Assembly: GCA_030446715.1 (NCBI GenBank)
Contig: JAUJMU010000001.1
Coordinates: forward strand, 721,297-785,296
Reading direction: 5' to 3'
DNA length: 64,000 bases
Origin: Cytophagales bacterium
Lineage (GTDB): Bacteria > Bacteroidota > Bacteroidia > Cytophagales > 172606-1
Part shown: positions 44,021-52,484 of the stretch, piece after piece
Layout: each line of letters begins with the position of its first letter
How positions within the stretch are numbered: the first letter of the stretch is position 1
The notes under the pieces: model-generated
Told to the model about the DNA's origin: nothing
Seen by the model: only the letters and a program-made list of their open reading frames with translations
The model's database searches: none
Translations under genes and position numbers: made by a program

Positions 44021-44829
44021 CTAGGCTACAATGAACATAGAGGCAATGGCGGTTACTTCAGCTCTGGTCAGCGGCTCGTCGAAAGACTCTGCAATGTCTT
44101 CGCGGCTGATCATGGGATCCCTGACAATCATGGTCAGATCCACCCCGCCCTGCATCACGTTGTCTTCACCGGCGTACACTGCCGCCACGTTCCTGTCCCG
44201 CTCGGTTCTCAGGTGCCAGCTCTGCACGCCTCTCAGGCGGCGCACCCTTGCCGCGTGCCGTGCTTCCACCGAGTGGATCTGCAGGGCAGCCGTCAGCACG
44301 GCGTCGTTGCTCATCAGATTGGCTGCCTGCCCCTTGTAGGCTCTCACACCCGTGTCTTCAAAAGCCTGCGCCAGACTCAGAAACTGGCCGTAGTTGGTGA
44401 AGGGCATAAACATGCCGCCGGCCGTAAAGTCAAACCCGGGCTTTTGATGGGCATGCCGCCAAGGGCGTTGATTGTCTTCATCAGAAAGTCCACGTGCTGC
44501 CGCTCGTGCTTGCCGATCTGCATGAAGACTCTCTCGGGCGTGCCCGAAGGGATCACCCCGGAGTCAAGGGCCATCTGGTAGAAATCTGCTTCCAGGTGCT
44601 CCAGCAGCAGGGCAAAGTTGAGCACGTCCACCACACCGCTGCCGCCCTGGGCCATTGCCTTTTTGGAAGAAGCCACCGTGGCTGCACCCACTGTGAAGGT
44701 GCCAAGGGCCAGCTTTTTGCCGAAGTCTCCCAGCGAACGGAATACGTCCCGCCGGTTGGAAAGATCCGTATGCTCTTTCAGCTTTGCGTCTTTGTTATCG
44801 AGTGATTCGATGAGATTGAATATGTTCAT
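44021..44829 (-). pseudogene. Ferritin-like domain protein, one-base frameshift
   Basis: About 269 residues when one missing base near 44446 is restored. An N-terminal twin-basic export-like segment (NRRDVFRSLGDFGKKLALGTFTVGAA) is followed by a ferritin-like four-helix bundle (VVDVLNFALLLEHLEADFYQMALDSG, FMQIGKHERQHVDFLM, NDAVLTAALQIHSVEARHAARVRRLRG). ExxH pairs in each half are probable metal ligands. The two halves lie in different frames. The neighbouring gene is an intact paralogue. It would be a periplasmic or exported di-iron or iron-binding protein; function unknown. Confidence 0.82.
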
Positions 44830-44856
44830 GATCTTGAGTTCGGTTTAGGAAGTGAA

Positions 44857-45624
44857 TTATACAGGAGCATTGAAAGTTACGTCGGCCATTACGAAAGGAG
44901 CCGCAGCAGCAAGCACTTGGCTAGGTGGCAAAGCGAGATCAAGTCCATTCTCATCTATAATATCATCACCGGCAAATAAGGCCCGGCTGTTATACTTGGA
45001 AGGGAAATAAGTGGCAATCACTTCCCGCAGGTAGGCTGCGTGGCGGGCTTCCACCGAAACAATCTTGCCGGCAAGCAACAGATAGGCAGGTGTTTCCAGC
45101 ATTTTGCCGGCACCGTTGTAGGCTGCTACTCCCAGATCTTCAAAGGTTTTGGCTGTATCAAGCACCTTGTTACGATCGGCAAAATTGATCATGCTGAAGT
45201 CAAACTCAACTTCCTGTATCGCAGCACTGCCAAGGGCAGCTTTGAAAAACTCGCGGTGCACGATTTCGTGGTCACGGATATCTTCAAAGAACCGGCGGTC
45301 AGCGGAAGTCAGCCCGTTCATAAATGACCGGTTGCTGGTGGCCATCATGTAAAAAGCAGCTTCCAGTTGCTCCAGCAGGTAAGCATAATTGAGCACGCCG
45401 ATATCGCCGGTGCCGAGGTCAATCATAGTGCTGTGTCTTCTGGCACTGCGGGTGTCAGCGGCTACGTCATCCGAAAGCTGGGAGAGCTCAGATTTACATC
45501 CGGTGAGAAATAACGCGGCAGAGGCAGTTGCCACACCAGCCCGCTGCAGGAAAACACGGCGTTGGGACAGCTCAGGATTTACCGCCTGATCCCCGCTTTT
45601 CTTCTCGTGAAGGGTTTTTTGCAT
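44857..45624 (-). CDS. Ferritin-like domain protein, exported lipoprotein
   Basis: A 255-aa protein. RRVFLQRAGVATASAALFLTGC combines a twin-arginine-type start with a lipobox Cys, so it is likely exported by Tat and anchored as a lipoprotein. The four-helix bundle shows GVLNYAYLLEQLEAAFYMMATSN, DIRDHEIVHREFFKAALG and LLLAGKIVSVEARHAAYLREVI. E..H pairs in helices 1-2 and 3-4 are typical of DUF4439/ferritin-like proteins. It lies 27 bp upstream of its paralogue on the same strand, so the two probably form an operon. Confidence 0.85.
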   Translation of the reverse strand: MQKTLHEKKSGDQAVNPELSQRRVFLQRAGVATASAALFLTGCKSELSQLSDDVAADTRSARRHSTMIDLGTGDIGVLNYAYLLEQLEAAFYMMATSNRSFMNGLTSADRRFFEDIRDHEIVHREFFKAALGSAAIQEVEFDFSMINFADRNKVLDTAKTFEDLGVAAYNGAGKMLETPAYLLLAGKIVSVEARHAAYLREVIATYFPSKYNSRALFAGDDIIDENGLDLALPPSQVLAAAAPFVMADVTFNAPV

Positions 45625-46055
45625 AGTTGTAAAGGTTAAAGGTTGTTAAGAGTTAAGTTTAGGTCAAAAGTCAGTTGCCCGGGTAAAGTAATGCATACCT
45701 ACGCCGCGGTGCCGGGGGCGGATTTCACTGAATCATAAAAATTTGAGAATTATTGGTTAAATGAAATTTTGTGCTTTGCAAACAGGCAGGTTTACGGGAC
45801 GGCAACAGATGCTGGCCGGGGATCAGAAGCTGATTTGCAGCGGTTCCGACAGCAGCAAATCCATGACAAAAAAATTAAACAAAATCTTTAAAAATTTTAA
45901 TTTTTTAATATACTTGCGTAAGGTGTCTCCGCAACCGGGGCCAATCCGGTCCGGATTTACGGTCCTGACGTTAGTTCCCTGAGCGTCTTTTTTGCCCCCG
46001 GCCGATTAACCTGATTGCGTTTTTCTCGTATGCAGAAGATATTTACCCCCATTTC
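45625..46055. other. Intergenic region between divergent genes
   Basis: About 430 bp, including a very AT-rich block (45871-45920). It must contain the divergent promoters. No ORF of credible codon usage or RNA gene was seen. Confidence 0.35.
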
Positions 46056-46811
46056 ATGAGCACCTCTTCTAATCCAATCGCCTTCCAGAGATTTGACACC
46101 GCTCTCTCACGCCTGAACTGGCAGCCTCTCGAACTTTCTTACCGCAATGGCTATGAGCCCTCTGAACGCATTTACCAGATAGGAGAATGCGAGTTCCGGG
46201 TGAAGGATACGCCGCAGGGCTTTACCGACAACTACGGTATCACTACTTATCTTTCGCCGCAGGATAATCCTGATGATCCCGAAACGATCAGATCATTCGG
46301 GGATAAAATCATCCGGAAGCTGGAAGAAGCTTACCGCGTACAATTCATCACCAGAGACAGCCAGCGTCGTACGGTGCTGCTTCAGCGGGTCTGGGAGGAG
46401 GAAATTCTGCCCCAGATTGCCGATGAACTGGATTTTTTCCAACTGACCAATTATGATCTGGTGGTACAGGATAATTCCTTCCGGCTGCACCTGGGCGAAG
46501 AACCGCGCATTGACGGCACTAAAGTAGACGACTACATTATCATCCGGGGCTTCTTCTATCCGCTGGAGGTAAGCATTTACGCCATCTACCTCAATAAACT
46601 GTTCCAGTTTTTCGGGATGCTGCACGAGCCCAATGACAAGGATTGGGACGGTGCCATGGGCAGGGTGCAGGGATATATTGACCGCTTCTACGCACTGGCC
46701 AAAAACATTCAGAATCTTTTATCCGAACACGTGCTGGATGACAAGTTTATGCCACCGCGGGAGTTTCCGGGCTTTGCCGAACAGTTTGCTGCCCAGGCCG
46801 ATTACAAATAA
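46056..46811 (+). CDS. Hypothetical cytoplasmic protein
   Basis: A 251-aa soluble protein without signal peptide or membrane helix. It opens STSSNPIAFQRFDTALSRLNWQPLELSYRNGYEPSERIY and has mixed alpha/beta character with a long acidic helical segment (WEEEILPQIADELDFFQLTNYDL). No family could be recognised by eye. The reading frame is uninterrupted, composition is normal for the window, and the ATG is followed by typical codons, so it is treated as real. It is convergent with the aldo/keto reductase. Confidence 0.6.
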   Translation: MSTSSNPIAFQRFDTALSRLNWQPLELSYRNGYEPSERIYQIGECEFRVKDTPQGFTDNYGITTYLSPQDNPDDPETIRSFGDKIIRKLEEAYRVQFITRDSQRRTVLLQRVWEEEILPQIADELDFFQLTNYDLVVQDNSFRLHLGEEPRIDGTKVDDYIIIRGFFYPLEVSIYAIYLNKLFQFFGMLHEPNDKDWDGAMGRVQGYIDRFYALAKNIQNLLSEHVLDDKFMPPREFPGFAEQFAAQADYK

Positions 46812-47070
46812 CAGATACCAAATATCAGGTCGGCACTGGGACTTCCTGCTCTGACGGTATACTGCTGCATCCATACCGGACAAGGCCGTATGCAGACGCT
46901 TTTCCACCGGAGGGGCCGGGAGTGGGGTAAGAGTAAAAGACTAACAGTGATAACGGACAAGAGATGGTTCGGGCGTGGACACGGTGACCGGCACTGACAA
47001 CGATACCGGTGCCTCCATTTGTGCCCCGCACACAACTTCTTGCGTAATCACTGCGATATTTGATATCTGC

Positions 47071-47964
47071 CTAGCGGTGCTCCTCGTACAGATTTATTTT
47101 ATTGACGTTTCGCAGTGATTCCATTTCCCGCTCCGTGAGCGGCGGGGTCTGGGCAATGGCTATTGCTTCCACAAGTTGCAGCGGCGTCCGGATGCCCAGC
47201 ACTGCCGCCGTCAGGGCGGGTTGGTGCAGCACAAAACGCACGGCCGCCGCCGCACTCCGGCCCGGCCCGGCCAGCGCCGAAACGGCATCAGCGGCCCTTT
47301 CTACTTCTTCGGCCGGGTAGTTCAGGTAATCATCCGGCTCCTTGCCGGCCAGCAGGCCTTTTGCCAGACTGCCCCTTGCCAGGACTCCGATCTGGTGTTG
47401 CCGGAGCAGTTCCAGACAACTTTCTTCGGGGCGGCGGTCCAGCAGACTATACTGCATCATCACACTTACAATGCCCGACCGGCTCACGTACTCCCGGATC
47501 ACATTCGGCCGGATAGACGAAATCCCGTAGGCCCGTATCTTGCCCTGCTCCTTCAGTGTTTCAAATGCACTGATCGTCTCGTCGATAGGGTCGTCCAGGG
47601 TGCCGCCGTGCAGTTGGTACAGGTCTATATAATCTGTTTGCAGGCGGCGCAGGCTCTCCTCCACGGCCCGCAGAATGTAGTCTTTGCGCGGGTTCCAGTC
47701 CCAGCCGGTGCCGTCGGCCCGCCACTGATTGCCCACTTTGGTGGCAATAATCACCCGTTGCCGCATGTCTTTAAAGGCTTTGCCTACAGTTTCTTCATTG
47801 GCTCCCTTCCCGTACACGTCGGCGGTGTCAAACAGATTGATGCCATTGTCCAGGGCGTGGTGCAGCAGCCGTGTATTGTCCGCGTGGCCGGTACCCAGCG
47901 ACATGCAGCCAAAGCTTATTTCGCTCACAGAGAGGTCTGATTTTCCTAACCGGTTGTATTGCAT
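47071..47964 (-). CDS. Aldo/keto reductase
   Basis: A 297-aa TIM-barrel NADPH-dependent reductase. It begins QYNRLGKSDLSVSEISFGCMSLG and contains the catalytic tetrad region as NLFDTADVYGKGANEETVGKAF (Asp, Tyr), VIIATKVGN (Lys) and DYIDLYQLHGG (His). GVLARGSLAKGLLAGK and VLGIRTPLQLVEAI form the cofactor-binding end. The substrate is not predictable. It is divergent from the DUF4139 gene. Confidence 0.93.
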   Translation of the reverse strand: MQYNRLGKSDLSVSEISFGCMSLGTGHADNTRLLHHALDNGINLFDTADVYGKGANEETVGKAFKDMRQRVIIATKVGNQWRADGTGWDWNPRKDYILRAVEESLRRLQTDYIDLYQLHGGTLDDPIDETISAFETLKEQGKIRAYGISSIRPNVIREYVSRSGIVSVMMQYSLLDRRPEESCLELLRQHQIGVLARGSLAKGLLAGKEPDDYLNYPAEEVERAADAVSALAGPGRSAAAAVRFVLHQPALTAAVLGIRTPLQLVEAIAIAQTPPLTEREMESLRNVNKINLYEEHR

Positions 47965-48053
47965 AGAGGTAGATTGCCAGATTGTCCGGGTTCCGTCCGG
48001 CGGTTTTATGGAAAAAATGCGGAGCCTGCATCTTACCAGAAAACCGGATTTTT

Positions 48054-49934
48054 ATGAGCTACTTTATACTCTCCCTGATTCTGCTCCTGGGGCCTGGATT
48101 ACTTCCTGCAAACGGGAACCGCAAGGAAGTTGATTCAAAAATCGAAGAAGTTACCATTTTTCTGAGCGGTGCACAGGTCACCCGTACCGCCGCCCCTTCC
48201 GTGCCGGCCGGTACGGCTACGCTGGTTTTTGGCGGCGTGCCGGCCCATATTTCGGCCCAGAGCATTCAGGTGAAGGGTGAAGGCAATTTTACGGTGCTGT
48301 CGGTGGTGCATCAGCTCAATTACCTCGAAAGCCAGACCCGGGCAAAGGAAATAAACGACCTCCAGAGCCGTTTGAAAACGCTGCGCGAAAAGCTCGAAAG
48401 CGAAAACGCCATGCGTGAGGTGTATACCCAGGAAGAACAGGTACTGATGGAAAACAAGCACCTGGGCAGCCGGAACCAGGCCATAAAGGTAAGTGACCTG
48501 AAGGATGCCGCTGATTTTTACCGGTCGCGGCTGGCGGAGCTGAAATTGAAGCAACTGGAAGTAGGCCGCACCATCAGGACGCTGAGCGAAGAAACCGAAA
48601 AAATCAACCGTCAGTTGCAGGAGCTGCGGGCAAGGAAAGACGAGCCTGCCGGCGAAATTCTGGTCACTACCCACGCCAGAGCAGCCACGGCATCCCGGTT
48701 TACAATCAGCTACCTGGTGAACGAAGCCGGATGGCGGCCTGCGTACGATATTCGCGTAAAGGACGTGAAAAGCCCGGTTGCCCTGATCTACAAAGCCAGC
48801 GTGTACCAGACTTCCGGCGAAGACTGGAAAAACGTGAAGCTGACCCTGTCCACCGGCAACCCTTCCCAGAACGGCTCGCAGCCGGTACTGAATCCCTGGT
48901 ACCTTGGCTTTTACCGGCCCCATGTCTATAACCTCCCCGGCAGTTCAGATGCCAACGCGGCTGCGGTCAACGTGCGGCAGATCAACGGGCGAATCACAGA
49001 TGATCAGGGCAAGGCCCTTCCGGGGGTAAATGTCCTGATCAAGGGCACTACCGTGGGTACGGTTACGGATGGCAATGGCTACTATTCGCTGCAGGTGCCC
49101 GCCGGAGGTTCTCAGGTGGTTTATTCTTTTATCGGCTATACCACGCAGGAGACCCATATTTTTTCCCCGACAATGAATCTGGTTTTGCAGCCGGACATTC
49201 ATTCGCTGAACGAAGTAGTGGTTACGGGCTACGGAGCATTGCAAGGCAAGGTTGCCGGCGTGGAGGCAAGGGCAGGGCGTGATAAAGCCGCTCCGCCGCC
49301 GGCAGTGGCTACGCAGGAGGTAAAGCAGACCTCAGTAACCTTCAAAATTGACATTCCCTACACCATTCCTTCGGGCGGCAAGCAGTATTCCGTGGACATG
49401 CAGGAGTACAACATTCCCGCGTATTACGAGTATTCCTGCGTACCCAAGCTGGACCCCGATGTATTCCTGACGGCCAAAATCACGGATTGGGAGGAGTACA
49501 ATCTGCTGGCGGGAGAAGCCAGCCTGTTCTTTGAGGGCACTTTCCTCGGCAAATCGCTGCTGGACGTGCAGAACACCACCGATACGCTGACCCTTTCGCT
49601 GGGCCGCGACAAAAACATCATCGTTACCCGCACGAAGGTAAAGGAGTTTACCACCAAACAGTTCATCGGTGCCAACCGGCGCGAAACCAGGGCTTGGGAA
49701 ATCACCGTCCGGAACAAGAAGGCTTTGCCGGTTAATATCGTTGTACAGGACCAGTTGCCGGTTTCCACCCAAAGCGAAATCTCCATTGACCGGCAGGAAA
49801 TCTCCGGCGCCACGCCCGATGAGCAAACCGGCAAGCTCACCTGGAAATTTGAACTGCCACCCGCCCAGACTAAAAAGCTGGACGTCCGCTACGTGGTAAA
49901 GTATCCGAAGAATGAGCGGGTGGTGCTGGAGTGA
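48054..49934 (+). CDS. DUF4139/MuiA-family protein with SusC-like CarboxypepD segment
   Basis: A 626-aa exported protein. Signal peptide (YFILSLILLLGPGLLPANG), then DUF4140 (SKIEEVTIFLSGAQVTRTA) and a coiled-coil hairpin (about 100-205). The DUF4139 domain (ASRFTISYLVNEAGWRPAYDIRVKDVKSP) is split by about 110 residues. These contain a CarboxypepD_reg-like domain (GRITDDQGKALPGVNVLIKGTTVG, about 309-385) and NEVVVTGYG, the signature that precedes the plug of SusC receptors. DUF4139 then resumes and ends in a conserved beta-rich region. Family members are called mucoidy inhibitor A. The insertion may let it dock on TonB-dependent receptors, which is inference. Confidence 0.85.
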   Translation: MSYFILSLILLLGPGLLPANGNRKEVDSKIEEVTIFLSGAQVTRTAAPSVPAGTATLVFGGVPAHISAQSIQVKGEGNFTVLSVVHQLNYLESQTRAKEINDLQSRLKTLREKLESENAMREVYTQEEQVLMENKHLGSRNQAIKVSDLKDAADFYRSRLAELKLKQLEVGRTIRTLSEETEKINRQLQELRARKDEPAGEILVTTHARAATASRFTISYLVNEAGWRPAYDIRVKDVKSPVALIYKASVYQTSGEDWKNVKLTLSTGNPSQNGSQPVLNPWYLGFYRPHVYNLPGSSDANAAAVNVRQINGRITDDQGKALPGVNVLIKGTTVGTVTDGNGYYSLQVPAGGSQVVYSFIGYTTQETHIFSPTMNLVLQPDIHSLNEVVVTGYGALQGKVAGVEARAGRDKAAPPPAVATQEVKQTSVTFKIDIPYTIPSGGKQYSVDMQEYNIPAYYEYSCVPKLDPDVFLTAKITDWEEYNLLAGEASLFFEGTFLGKSLLDVQNTTDTLTLSLGRDKNIIVTRTKVKEFTTKQFIGANRRETRAWEITVRNKKALPVNIVVQDQLPVSTQSEISIDRQEISGATPDEQTGKLTWKFELPPAQTKKLDVRYVVKYPKNERVVLE

Positions 49935-49994
49935 GAGGTGGAAAGTGTTCCCGAGGGAGGAATAAGACGCCGGAAAACCTTATTTTTACCAAAC

Positions 49995-50217
49995 ATGTCA
50001 GTTAAAATTATGGACGTAGATACCGTAAAGCTCACCTTGATTGAAAAAATACTGCATACAGAACGGGAGGATATTCTTGAACAGGTGCGGGTTATTTTAG
50101 AATCAGCTATATACCCTGAGCGATGCTCAGAAAATAATCTTGGATCAGCGTCTGGCTGACAGTCGTGAAGGAGAAGATTGGGAAGTAGTGAAAGCACGGC
50201 TCCGCAAGGACAGATGA
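49995..50217 (+). pseudogene. Type II antitoxin, frameshifted
   Basis: SVKIMDVDTVKLTLIEKILHTEREDILEQVRVILE is in one frame. TLSDAQKIILDQRLADSREGEDWEVVKARLRKDR, a common addiction-module C-terminus, continues in another after a slip near 50110. The stop overlaps the toxin ATG. The whole would be about 73 residues. Confidence 0.7.
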
Positions 50218-50279
50218 ATTACAAGCTTTTAGTAAAGAGTCCTGCAGTCGCCCAACCCCGTCCCGTAGAGCACACTTAA
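50214..50279 (+). pseudogene. RelE/ParE-type toxin, truncated to 21 residues
   Basis: MNYKLLVKSPAVAQP at the ATGA overlap with the antitoxin has the typical start of RelE/ParE toxins. It then diverges into RPVEHT and a stop. The rest of the toxin is missing, and repeat-rich DNA follows. Confidence 0.6.
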
Positions 50280-50289
50280 TCTAGCCGGT

Positions 50290-50320
50290 CTGATAAATCA
50301 GTCCGGCGGGGCTATGGTTA
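50290..50320. repeat. Palindromic repeat
   Basis: GCCGGTCTGAT and ATCAGTCCGGC with AA between them and one T-T mismatch. Intergenic, no T-run, so probably a dispersed palindrome. Confidence 0.5.
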
Positions 50321-50391
50321 TTTTCAAGTTAGCCTCTGTGAAGACAGGGGTTGCTGAATCAGTTGCACCCTACCTCAAGCAAGGTTGGGCG

Positions 50392-50446
50392 CTTGCTTCA
50401 GTTTGGAAAGTGGTTAATCGGGTCAAGCGTCTACGCTTGGCCCAGC
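50392..50446. repeat. Left flanking repeat of the MutS-like gene
   Basis: GCTTGCTTCAGTT (50392-50404), then a palindrome CAAGCGT-CT-ACGCTTG (50425-50440). A related arrangement in the same orientation follows the gene, at 52391-52446. The GCGTCYACGC core also occurs in the MITE at 30089-30104. Confidence 0.6.
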
Positions 50447-50541
50447 CCGGTGTCGAACGCGTGCCATTTGTCCGGTGACATGGTTCGAGTCGCTCATTGT
50501 TTTGTAGCAATTAACCGATTTTCGGCATTACTTTACAGTAT

Positions 50542-52359
50542 ATGAGTAAAGATTTAAATCGTTTTTTTGCTTCCCGTGTTTTAAAGTTCAGTAAGGAAAA
50601 GCAAACGAAAAACAAAGTCCTTTTACAACTTAGCCTGGTCAGATTAGTCGTATTCATTTCAGGAATTATACTTGTTTTGTATTTTTCCAATGAAAGAGAA
50701 TTTTTGTATTTGCTATCGTTCTTATCTGTAGCACTAGGTGTTTATACGTATTTGGTCTTCAAGTCTTCCGAAATAGAAAAGGATCTTCAAAGGATCGGCA
50801 TGCTTCTTAAAGTCAACCAGGATGAAATACACCGGCTGGAGCGCAAACTGGATGGTTTAGATAATGGGAACGAATATGCTGATTCACTGCACCCTTTCAC
50901 GAGAGACCTGGCTGTCTTCGGGGATTTTTCGCTTTTTCAGTTGATGAATAGAACTTCAACGAAAAATGGGGAGAAGCTATTGGCTGATCTACTTAAATGC
51001 AACCAAAAGCTGGCCGATATCAAGGAAAGACAGGAGGCAATTGCAGAATTAGCAGGGCATATAGATTGGAGGCAAAAGTTCGAGGCAACAAAAAGCCCAC
51101 GCTCACAGGCAAATGACGTTACTTCGTTTTCAACATTTATCGTCGGGTTGAAGCCGGTAAAATGTCTTCCCTGCATGGGAATGTTTTTTATATTTCCATT
51201 CCTGCTCCTCACTACTGCTGTTCATGGCGGCTCTATGGGTTTCACTTTTTATCATTTGATTATCTGCATAATCATTCTCACAATTAACGGTTTTATACAT
51301 ATTTTTTTATCTAAAAAGTACAAACAGGTTTTCAAAGTATCATCAAACTATTATGCGCTGATAATAGATTACTTCAAAATGCTTTCAGTCATTTCTGGGA
51401 CCACATTCGTATCACAAAGACTGAATAAGGCAAAAGCTGTATTCAATCCATCCGGACAGGATAACTACCAGGGGCCATTGGAGAGTCTGACCGTGTTATT
51501 GAAAGGATTGGCTGATAGAGGCGGCCTGTTGAGTGCTATTTTTATTACCGATGCTTTTTGGTTGATGAAACTGGAGTTGTGGAGAAGAAAAAATGGGAAC
51601 CTTGATCTGCCGGAAGTTTTCAGGACTGTTAATGAATTTGAGGTTTTAGTCAGCATTGCGGGCTTCGCGTACATAAACCCTGATTTTGTTTTTCCGGAAG
51701 TTGCAGAAAGCCAAGAAATTATTTTTAAAGCGGAAGATCTTGGGCATCCACTTATCAAACGATCCCAAAGAGTTACTAACAACTTTGAATTAGCGGGCAA
51801 CGCCAGAGTGGTCCTTCTCACCGGCCCGAACATGTCCGGAAAAAGCACGTTCTTAAAATCAGTTGGAATCAATACCGTGCTTGCTTTAACCGGATCGCCT
51901 GTTTGTGCAAAGCGCTTCGTAATTACTCCGGTCCGTCTTTTTGTCAGCATGAAAAATGAAGACAATCTGAAAGAGAACAGTTCATCTTTCTATGCGGAGA
52001 TCAAGAGGATCGAGCAACTGATCAAAATCGCCGAAACAGATGGTAATACCTTTTACATCATTGATGAAATTTTTAAAGGTACTAATTCCGTCGACCAGAT
52101 CAAGGGGGCAGTAGCCGTGATCAGGCATTTAAAAAGGTTGAATGCTTCGGGCTTCATCTCAACCCATAATTCACAATTAGCTTTATACTCAAGGATTGAT
52201 AATACAATCAGGAATGTCTGCTTTGAAAGCAGAAATGATAACAACAGGGTATTGTTCGACTACAAAATCCAGGAGGGAATTGCGGAAAGTCTTACTGCCT
52301 GTAGCTTGATTCAAACCATCGGAGTTGACACGGATTTTGAACTGGAAATTAACTTTTGA
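50542..52359 (+). CDS. Membrane-anchored MutS-family ATPase
   Basis: A 605-aa protein with two hydrophobic segments near residues 34-76 and another pair near 214-260. The core and ATPase of a MutS homologue follow. Walker A is GPNMSGKST (428-436), Walker B FYIIDEIFKGTN, with SSSFYAEIKRIEQL and FISTHNSQLALY downstream. It lacks the mismatch-recognition domain of MutS, so it is not the classical repair protein and may work on DNA or cell-wall-associated complexes at the membrane. Base composition is clearly more AT-rich than neighbouring genes, and codon use looks different. It is flanked by related repeats, which suggests horizontal acquisition. Start ATG 50542 is the only good one. Confidence 0.87.
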   Translation: MSKDLNRFFASRVLKFSKEKQTKNKVLLQLSLVRLVVFISGIILVLYFSNEREFLYLLSFLSVALGVYTYLVFKSSEIEKDLQRIGMLLKVNQDEIHRLERKLDGLDNGNEYADSLHPFTRDLAVFGDFSLFQLMNRTSTKNGEKLLADLLKCNQKLADIKERQEAIAELAGHIDWRQKFEATKSPRSQANDVTSFSTFIVGLKPVKCLPCMGMFFIFPFLLLTTAVHGGSMGFTFYHLIICIIILTINGFIHIFLSKKYKQVFKVSSNYYALIIDYFKMLSVISGTTFVSQRLNKAKAVFNPSGQDNYQGPLESLTVLLKGLADRGGLLSAIFITDAFWLMKLELWRRKNGNLDLPEVFRTVNEFEVLVSIAGFAYINPDFVFPEVAESQEIIFKAEDLGHPLIKRSQRVTNNFELAGNARVVLLTGPNMSGKSTFLKSVGINTVLALTGSPVCAKRFVITPVRLFVSMKNEDNLKENSSSFYAEIKRIEQLIKIAETDGNTFYIIDEIFKGTNSVDQIKGAVAVIRHLKRLNASGFISTHNSQLALYSRIDNTIRNVCFESRNDNNRVLFDYKIQEGIAESLTACSLIQTIGVDTDFELEINF

Positions 52360-52419
52360 CCTATTAACCCTAACTGAAGCAAGCGTCCACGCTTGCTTCA
52401 GTTAGGGTTAATAGGTCAA
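52356..52419. repeat. Perfect palindrome: 31-bp arms, 2-nt centre
   Basis: Arms at 52356-52386 and 52389-52419 are exact reverse complements, separated by CC. The left arm includes the stop codon of the MutS-like gene. The core GCGTCCACGC matches the MITE at 30089-30104. It could act as a terminator in hairpin form, but its length and the related neighbours suggest a mobile palindromic repeat. Confidence 0.9.
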
Positions 52420-52422
52420 TTG

Positions 52423-52446
52423 GGTTAAGTGTCCACCCTTTATCCA
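52423..52446. repeat. Degenerate copy of the GCGTCYACGC repeat
   Basis: GGGTTAAGTGTCCACCCTTT is similar to GGGTCAAGCGTCTACGCTTG at 50421-50440 but its palindrome is decayed. Confidence 0.5.
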
Positions 52447-52484
52447 ACCTGAAAGAACAACAGCCAACCAACAGCCACTTTCGC

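Noticed and set aside
50214-50279. Treating the 21-residue frame as a complete small protein
   Set aside because: It has a typical toxin N-terminus but ends far too early, so it is better read as a remnant.
50470-50500. GGTTCGAGTC, resembling a tRNA T-arm
   Set aside because: No acceptor, D or anticodon stem can be paired around it; it lies in repeat DNA.
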